From Verrucomicrobiales bacterium (GTDB lineage Bacteria; Verrucomicrobiota; Verrucomicrobiia; Limisphaerales; F1-80-MAGS106), in contig CANLCA010000088.1 of NCBI GenBank assembly GCA_947487925.1, positions 1 to 8,849 on the forward strand: a stretch of 8,849 bases of DNA, in the 5' to 3' direction. The translations under genes and the position numbers were made by a program. Shown one piece after another: positions 1-4,437 of this stretch (its first letter is position 1; each line of letters starts with the position of its first letter). The notes under the pieces were generated by a model. It was not told where the DNA came from. It made no database searches and saw only the letters and a program-made list of their open reading frames with translations.

Positions 1-2
1 CG

Positions 3-575
3 GCGTCGGCCTTGGCGGGCACGGATCCTGGCAACCGCTTGTACTGGCGTATGAACCGGCAACGTCTCGAAGGGGAGGCGATCCGCGACAGCCTTCTGTT
101 CATCAGCGGACAGTTGAACTTGCAGATGGGCGGACCTGGCGTTTATCCACCGATTCCAGAGGACATTTTTAAGGGCGCCAGCGGTTGGATCGTGAGCAAG
201 GAACCGCGCGACCGCGTCCGCCGAAGCGTTTATATATTCGCCCGACGCAATCTAAGGTTCCCTTTCCTGGAAGTTTTTGACGCCCCCGACAACAACCTGA
301 GCTGTCCCGGCCGCGAGCAAAGCACCACGGCGCCACAGGCGCTCACGCTGCTGAACACCGACGAAGTCATTTCGGCGGCCCTCGCCACGACTGGTCGTTT
401 GACTCATGACACCGGCGGCAGCGACAACCCGATCGTTCCACTCTTCCGCCTTACCCTTGGCCGCCCTCCGAAAGAAAAAGAATTGGCCGCGACACGCGAG
501 TTTCTTACCCACTCGCCTTTGAATGAATTGTGTCGTGCGCTTTTCAATTTGAACGATTTCGTGTATGTGGATTGA
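3..575 (+). CDS. DUF1553 (PSD1-type) protein, C-terminal part, 5' end outside window
   Basis: This is the last ~190 residues of a DUF1553 protein, the C-terminal domain of the large secreted planctomycete/verrucomicrobial proteins that usually also carry cytochrome-c-like and DUF1549 domains. The frame is open to the left edge, so the TTG at 12 is not the real start. Family-typical blocks are visible in order: YWRMNRQRLEGEAIRDS near the beginning, RRSVYIFARRN in the middle, FDAPDN, then STTAPQALTLLNTDEV, and the closing LCRALFNLNDFVYVD just before the TGA at 573-575. The C terminus appears complete. The next gene is a DUF1501 protein that starts at or before this stop, the usual two-gene arrangement for these families. 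The biochemical role is not established; a part in extracytoplasmic breakdown of polymers is often proposed from gene neighbourhoods. No break or frameshift is seen. Confidence 0.93.
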   Translation, partial: ASALAGTDPGNRLYWRMNRQRLEGEAIRDSLLFISGQLNLQMGGPGVYPPIPEDIFKGASGWIVSKEPRDRVRRSVYIFARRNLRFPFLEVFDAPDNNLSCPGREQSTTAPQALTLLNTDEVISAALATTGRLTHDTGGSDNPIVPLFRLTLGRPPKEKELAATREFLTHSPLNELCRALFNLNDFVYVD

Positions 576-576
576 C

Positions 577-2040
577 ATGAACGCTTGCCCTGGCCCGAAC
601 GGTCCGAACACGCGAACCGCCTCGCGCCGCGCGTTCCTGCGCCGCGCCGGCGGCGGTTTTGGCTTGGTAGCACTGGCTTCCTTGCTCGATGGCGATGGGT
701 TGCTCAGCCCGGAACTCAACGGTCAGGTCGCTGCCGAACCAGTGAACCCGCTCGGGCCCATGGCGCCGCATTTTCGGGCGAAGGCTCGGAGTGTGATTTT
801 CCTCTTCATGTCGGGCGGCCCAAGCCATGTTGATTTGTTCGACCCGAAACCGGAACTTGTCCGGCTCGCCGGCCAGCCGATTCCTGAGTCATTCGGAACG
901 TTCAAGACAAGGCGCGCGGTGGCGAAGAACAAGTTGCTCCCTCCTTGTCGTCCATTTGCCTCGCATGGACAATGCGGCATGGAAGTGTCCGGCTTCCTCC
1001 CTCATCTCGCCGGCTGTGTCGATGATATTTGTCTTCTGCGGGGGTGTTACGGCGACAGCGTGACGCATCCGGAATCGGTCTATTTGATGAACAGCGGTTC
1101 GATTCTCATGGGCAAACCGAGTCTCGGCGCCTGGACCGCGTATGGCCTGGGTTCGGAAAATCGGAACATGCCGTCGTTTGTGGTCATGCCTGACCCGGCC
1201 GGCTGGGTCAAGGGAGGCGCCCCCGCCTGGGGCAACGGCTTTCTGCCGGCGGCCTATCAGGGGACGATACTCCGCGGCGGGGAGTCACCGATCTTGAACC
1301 TGAACACACCGCGGAACGTAAGCCAGACGCAGCAAATGGCGACAGTGACTTTGATCAATCGGTTGAACCGTGAAAACCTGCGCGTGGGGGACGAGGACTC
1401 GGAGCTCACCGCGCGCATTGCTGCCTACGAACTGGCGTTTCGCATGCAAACGCACGCGCCGGAACTTCTGGAGATCTCACGCGAGACGGCGGCGACGCGC
1501 AAACTGTACGGCCTAGACGATTCTCTCACAGCCGACTTCGGCCTCCGTTGTTTGCTCGCGCGCCGCATGGTCGAGCGCGGGGTGCGGTTCGTGCAGCTTT
1601 ACTGCGGCGATACCAACGGTTGGGATGGGCATAGCGACTTGGAAGGCAACCACGCGAAGCTCTGCGCTCAAAGCGACCGACCGGTTGCCGCACTGCTCAA
1701 GGATCTGAAATCGCGCGGCCTGCTTGACTCAACCCTGGTCATCTGGGGTGGCGAGTTTGGCCGCATGCCGATGAGCGAGGGTTCGAACGGGCGGGACCAC
1801 AATCCGCACGGTTTCTGCATGTGGCTCGCTGGCGGCGGCATCCGCGGCGGCCAAGTCATCGGCTCGACCGACGACGTGGGCCTGCGCGCCGCAAGTGAAA
1901 AATCGCATGTTCGCGACACTCACGCAACGATCCTGCACCTGCTCGGCATGGACCACACCCGCCTAACATTCCGCCACAACGGCCGCGACGAACGGTTGAC
2001 GGATGTCGCGGGAAGCATCATCGAGAAAGCGCTGGCCTGA
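577..2040 (+). CDS. DUF1501 family protein with Tat-like leader
   Basis: This is a complete DUF1501 protein of 487 residues, near the usual family length. Members have an alkaline-phosphatase/sulfatase-like fold and are exported, but have no proven reaction. Residues 15-37 form a twin-arginine-like leader (SRRAFLRRAGGGFGL). Family blocks follow: FLFMSGGPSHVDLFDPK at about 76-91, NGWDGHSD at about 347-354, WGGEFGRMP at 390-397, GRDHNPHGF at 405-413, and RDTHATILHLLGMDH near the end. The chosen start is the ATG at 577, one base after the upstream TGA; an in-frame ATG at 565 would add four residues (MWID) and overlap the DUF1553 gene by 11 bases. Neither start has a clear Shine-Dalgarno sequence, which fits translational coupling to the upstream gene. 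The two genes very probably form one operon and act together outside the cytoplasm. Confidence 0.94.
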   Translation: MNACPGPNGPNTRTASRRAFLRRAGGGFGLVALASLLDGDGLLSPELNGQVAAEPVNPLGPMAPHFRAKARSVIFLFMSGGPSHVDLFDPKPELVRLAGQPIPESFGTFKTRRAVAKNKLLPPCRPFASHGQCGMEVSGFLPHLAGCVDDICLLRGCYGDSVTHPESVYLMNSGSILMGKPSLGAWTAYGLGSENRNMPSFVVMPDPAGWVKGGAPAWGNGFLPAAYQGTILRGGESPILNLNTPRNVSQTQQMATVTLINRLNRENLRVGDEDSELTARIAAYELAFRMQTHAPELLEISRETAATRKLYGLDDSLTADFGLRCLLARRMVERGVRFVQLYCGDTNGWDGHSDLEGNHAKLCAQSDRPVAALLKDLKSRGLLDSTLVIWGGEFGRMPMSEGSNGRDHNPHGFCMWLAGGGIRGGQVIGSTDDVGLRAASEKSHVRDTHATILHLLGMDHTRLTFRHNGRDERLTDVAGSIIEKALA

Positions 2041-2331
2041 GGGAGGGTGCCTCTGTCTTTCCATAAGCCAGCAACGCGGTCGGCCATGTCCGCACGATGA
2101 TGAGGTCCCGAGTACCCGCAGCCCAATCCCCAGTCATCAATCTGCCGCCTTTCAGACAGGGGATACTGCTTATAGGTCAAGGGATCTTACGACTGTGAGC
2201 TGAAGACTTCGCACTGGGTATTCTTGGGATGAGGCACCTCCGCTCCGTAATCCGGGAATATGGAGCCGGATCTCGGCCCACTTTGACTTGCGTCAAGGGT
2301 CTGGCGGAAGGAAGGGCATTAGACTGCCTGC
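2041..2331. other. Gap without a supported gene
   Basis: These 291 bases separate the DUF1501 gene from the PmoA-like gene. Small open frames here show no recognisable protein family or ribosome binding site. Just after the DUF1501 stop a short GAGG/CCTC inverted repeat occurs, but no T-run follows, so it is not called as a terminator. The end next to the PmoA-like gene holds a small palindrome, listed separately, and a purine-rich AAGGAAGG stretch about 16 bases before the GTG start. Confidence 0.5.
2283..2296 (+). promoter_or_regulatory. Candidate operator: TTGAC-N4-GTCAA palindrome
   Basis: A perfect inverted repeat with 5-base arms (TTGAC, TTGC spacer, GTCAA) lies 35 bases before the start of the PmoA-like gene. 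The left arm with the next base (TTGACT) resembles a -35 box, but no good -10 box lies at 16-18 bases from it, so a promoter cannot be called. The position and symmetry would fit a binding site for a dimeric repressor of a carbohydrate gene. A 14-base palindrome of this kind can also arise by chance. Confidence 0.2.
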
Positions 2332-3342
2332 GTGCACCCATCCTTGCTGTCTCTGGTCGGCTTTCTTCTGCTGGGATTGTTTCCCGCTTGCGAGCGAACA
2401 GCCACCGCCGACCAGCCGGGCTCTCCAGGCGACACCCTAACGGAGTTGGTCGCTCCCGAGCACGGCTTGATCGAGTGGCGATTCAAGGGGCGCAAAGTGC
2501 TCGCCTACACTTTCGCCACGAACCAGTTCAAGCCTTACGTCCGCGAACTCTGCTCGCTGGCCGGCGAGAACATGCTGCGGGATGCGCCGTTTGATCACCT
2601 GCATCACCACGGGTTGATGTACGGCATCCTCATCAACGGAGTGAATTTCTGGGAGGAAACCCATCAGCCCGGCTACCAGCGGCATCTCAAGCTGCTGGCC
2701 CACGACACCCGCCACAGCGCCAGCGGTCTGCCGCAGGCGAGCTTCACTGAGCTCCTGCATTGGGTGCCGCACGAGGACCACAAGCGGCTGGACACCACGC
2801 CCGCCGCCTTCCTCGTCGAGCGCAGGACACTCACGCTGACCTTGGATGAAGCGAAAGAGGAAGTCGCGCTCGCATGGCACGCGGAGTTCGAAGTGGGCGC
2901 ACGCACCAATCGTGTGACGCTGCACGGATCCGATTACAACGGTCTCGGGCTGCGACTGCCCGCCCCGTGGGACCACGTGGCGCACCACGAGAACTCGGAG
3001 CACAACCCCTACCCCGCCGGCGGCAAACCCGGCGCGGTGCCCGCCCGCTGGGGCGCCGTGTCGCACACCCTTGACGGGCGGACGATGACCGTCGCGCTTC
3101 TCGCCCGTCAGAGCGGCCAGGCGGGCACAAATTTGTTCTTCGCAATGACCGAGCCGTTCACCTATCTGGCGACCACACAAGGCCTCGACAAGGCACCGAT
3201 CCAATATCGTACCGGCGATCGTTTCGCTCTAGACTTTCTCGTGCTCGTTTACCCCACGGGCCGCACCGCGGCCCAAATTGAAACGCGTTATCGGGTGTGG
3301 TCGCGCGAGCTCGACGACAAGGTAACAACAACACGAAGGTGA
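2332..3342 (+). CDS. Secreted PmoA-like (DUF6807) family protein
   Basis: This 336-residue protein belongs to the PmoA-like DUF6807 family, annotated by name as methane oxygenase subunit but found widely in polymer-degrading bacteria without methane metabolism; a carbohydrate-related role is inferred. Residues 1-20 form a signal peptide with a hydrophobic core (LVGFLLLGLF) ending in PAC-E. The cysteine at 20 could be lipidated, but FPAC is a poor lipobox. Family hallmarks are FDHLHHHGLMYG (about 87-98), NGVNFWEE (102-109), YNGLGLRLP (202-210) and PARWGAV (237-243). The GTG at 2332 is chosen because an in-frame stop lies 10 bases upstream and it places the signal peptide exactly at the N terminus; an AAGGAAGG stretch about 16 bases upstream is a distant ribosome site. 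The stop lies 3 bases before the isomerase start, so the two are almost surely co-transcribed. Confidence 0.88.
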   Translation: MHPSLLSLVGFLLLGLFPACERTATADQPGSPGDTLTELVAPEHGLIEWRFKGRKVLAYTFATNQFKPYVRELCSLAGENMLRDAPFDHLHHHGLMYGILINGVNFWEETHQPGYQRHLKLLAHDTRHSASGLPQASFTELLHWVPHEDHKRLDTTPAAFLVERRTLTLTLDEAKEEVALAWHAEFEVGARTNRVTLHGSDYNGLGLRLPAPWDHVAHHENSEHNPYPAGGKPGAVPARWGAVSHTLDGRTMTVALLARQSGQAGTNLFFAMTEPFTYLATTQGLDKAPIQYRTGDRFALDFLVLVYPTGRTAAQIETRYRVWSRELDDKVTTTRR

Positions 3343-3345
3343 CCT

Positions 3346-4182
3346 ATGGGAGAAATCTATTTCGGCATCAACCTGGAATTCGTCCGCCATCACGACAAGC
3401 CCTTCGAGTGGGGCGTCGAAAAGGCAGCGCGGCTTGGCTACACACACGTCGAGCCAATGGTGCATTGGGGCCGCGAGCTATTGAGCGAGGCCGGCTACTT
3501 CCACAGCGTCTCGATGCTCGACGATCCGCTCCGCATCAGGCGCGCTTGCGACAAGTCTGGCGTGAAACTCTCCGGCCTCTCCGCTCACACGCCGCTCTGC
3601 AAGCCAGAGATCAGTGTCGAATATCTCAAGCAGGCCATTCGCTTTGCCGCCGAATGCGGAGCGCCCGTCGTGAACACCGACGAAGGCCCGAAGCCACTGT
3701 GGACCACCGAGGCCGAGGACTTTACGCTCATGCGTTACACGCTGATGGAAGCCGCGAAGGTCGCCGAACCGCGCGGCATCCTCATCGGTCTCGAACCGCA
3801 CCAGCAATACAGCAAACACCCCGACGGCCTCGACCGCATATACTCGCTGGTGAAGAACCCAGCCATAGGCATCAATTTCGACACGGGCAACAGCTATCTC
3901 TGCGGCCACGATCCCTTGAAGTGGCTCGCGCGCGTCGCCGACCGGCTCGTTCATCTCCACGCGAAGGACATTTCCGACGAGCAGTCGAGCGCCGAGCGCG
4001 GCAAGGTCACCGGCACACCCGTCGGCTGTGCGTGCGGCGACGGCATCATCGACTGGCCGTCGGTCATCGAAATTTGCCGAAACGCGAAACGCGACATCGT
4101 GTTGTCCGTTGAGTGCGGAACAGTCGAGCAGGCGGAACGTTCCATCGAGCACCTGAAAAGCCTGCCATTGTGTTGTCGGTGA
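3346..4182 (+). CDS. Sugar phosphate isomerase/epimerase (TIM barrel, AP endonuclease 2-like)
   Basis: This 278-residue protein has the xylose-isomerase-like TIM barrel (AP endonuclease family 2 fold). Members isomerise or epimerise sugars and related keto compounds using a divalent metal. Likely metal and active-site residues are Glu150 (IGLEPH), Asp179 (INFDTGN), His203/His205 (LVHLHAKD), Asp232 (GDGIIDW) and Glu256 (LSVECGT). There is no signal peptide, so it acts in the cytoplasm. The ATG at 3346 follows GAAGGTGA (3335-3342) at good distance, in a tight operon with the secreted PmoA-like protein. The substrate cannot be told from sequence. Oddity: the last residues (PLCCR) and the TGA at 4180-4182 lie at or inside a reversed transposase fragment, so the natural C terminus was probably trimmed or replaced. 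The barrel itself looks complete, so the enzyme is likely functional. Confidence 0.9.
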   Translation: MGEIYFGINLEFVRHHDKPFEWGVEKAARLGYTHVEPMVHWGRELLSEAGYFHSVSMLDDPLRIRRACDKSGVKLSGLSAHTPLCKPEISVEYLKQAIRFAAECGAPVVNTDEGPKPLWTTEAEDFTLMRYTLMEAAKVAEPRGILIGLEPHQQYSKHPDGLDRIYSLVKNPAIGINFDTGNSYLCGHDPLKWLARVADRLVHLHAKDISDEQSSAERGKVTGTPVGCACGDGIIDWPSVIEICRNAKRDIVLSVECGTVEQAERSIEHLKSLPLCCR

Positions 4183-4400
4183 GCTCGTTCATGGACGCCT
4201 GAAGGTGCTGCCGCGAGACGCCGTGATGAACGCCATTCAGCCAAGCCTTCAGGTTGCTCAAGACGAGGTGGATGAGCGGCAGGGGCTTCTCGGTGATGTC
4301 AAGATCGCCGCGCTGCACACCATAGGATAGCCGGTAGCCCTCCTCCGCGAGGGGGTCGTCGACCGACCAGTCGTCAGTCGTGTTGTGCGCACCTGGCTGC
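4178..4400 (-). pseudogene. Remnant of IS1595-family (ISXO2-like) transposase, C-terminal part
   Basis: Read on the minus strand, this stretch encodes about 75 residues matching the C-terminal half of IS1595/ISXO2-type DDE transposases. It begins near QPGAHNTTDDW, corresponding to the family's PG-x-TDGW block with a catalytic Asp. It continues through LAEEGY and PLPLIHLVLSNLKAW, then LNGVHHGVSRQHLQA and MNELT. In intact members the last block continues into FRFNRR, which is absent here. The frame has no internal stop but lacks the N-terminal zinc-ribbon, the first catalytic Asp and the end of the protein, so it is a dead fragment. No terminal inverted repeats or target-site duplication were found. 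It fills the gap between two convergent genes: the isomerase stop codon lies inside it, and its upstream end lies about 40 bases from the kinase stop. The family match is from memory of the conserved motifs. Confidence 0.8.
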
Positions 4401-4437
4401 GCGTCTGGACCCCGACCCATGTCTTGTTCCAGCGCTG

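Noticed and set aside
252..828. Minus-strand open frames opposite the DUF1553/DUF1501 genes
   Set aside because: They are antisense to strongly supported genes, have Arg/Pro-rich compositions typical of shadow frames in GC-rich DNA, and show no family motif.
2039..2056. GAGG/CCTC inverted repeat after the DUF1501 stop as a terminator
   Set aside because: The stem is only 4 bases and no T-run follows.
2437..3204. 255-residue minus-strand open frame opposite the PmoA-like gene
   Set aside because: Long, but fully antisense to a protein with clear DUF6807 motifs and a signal peptide; its translation resembles no domain.
3297..4112. 271-residue + strand open frame overlapping the isomerase
   Set aside because: It is a +1 shadow of the isomerase frame with an extreme Arg content and no recognisable motif.
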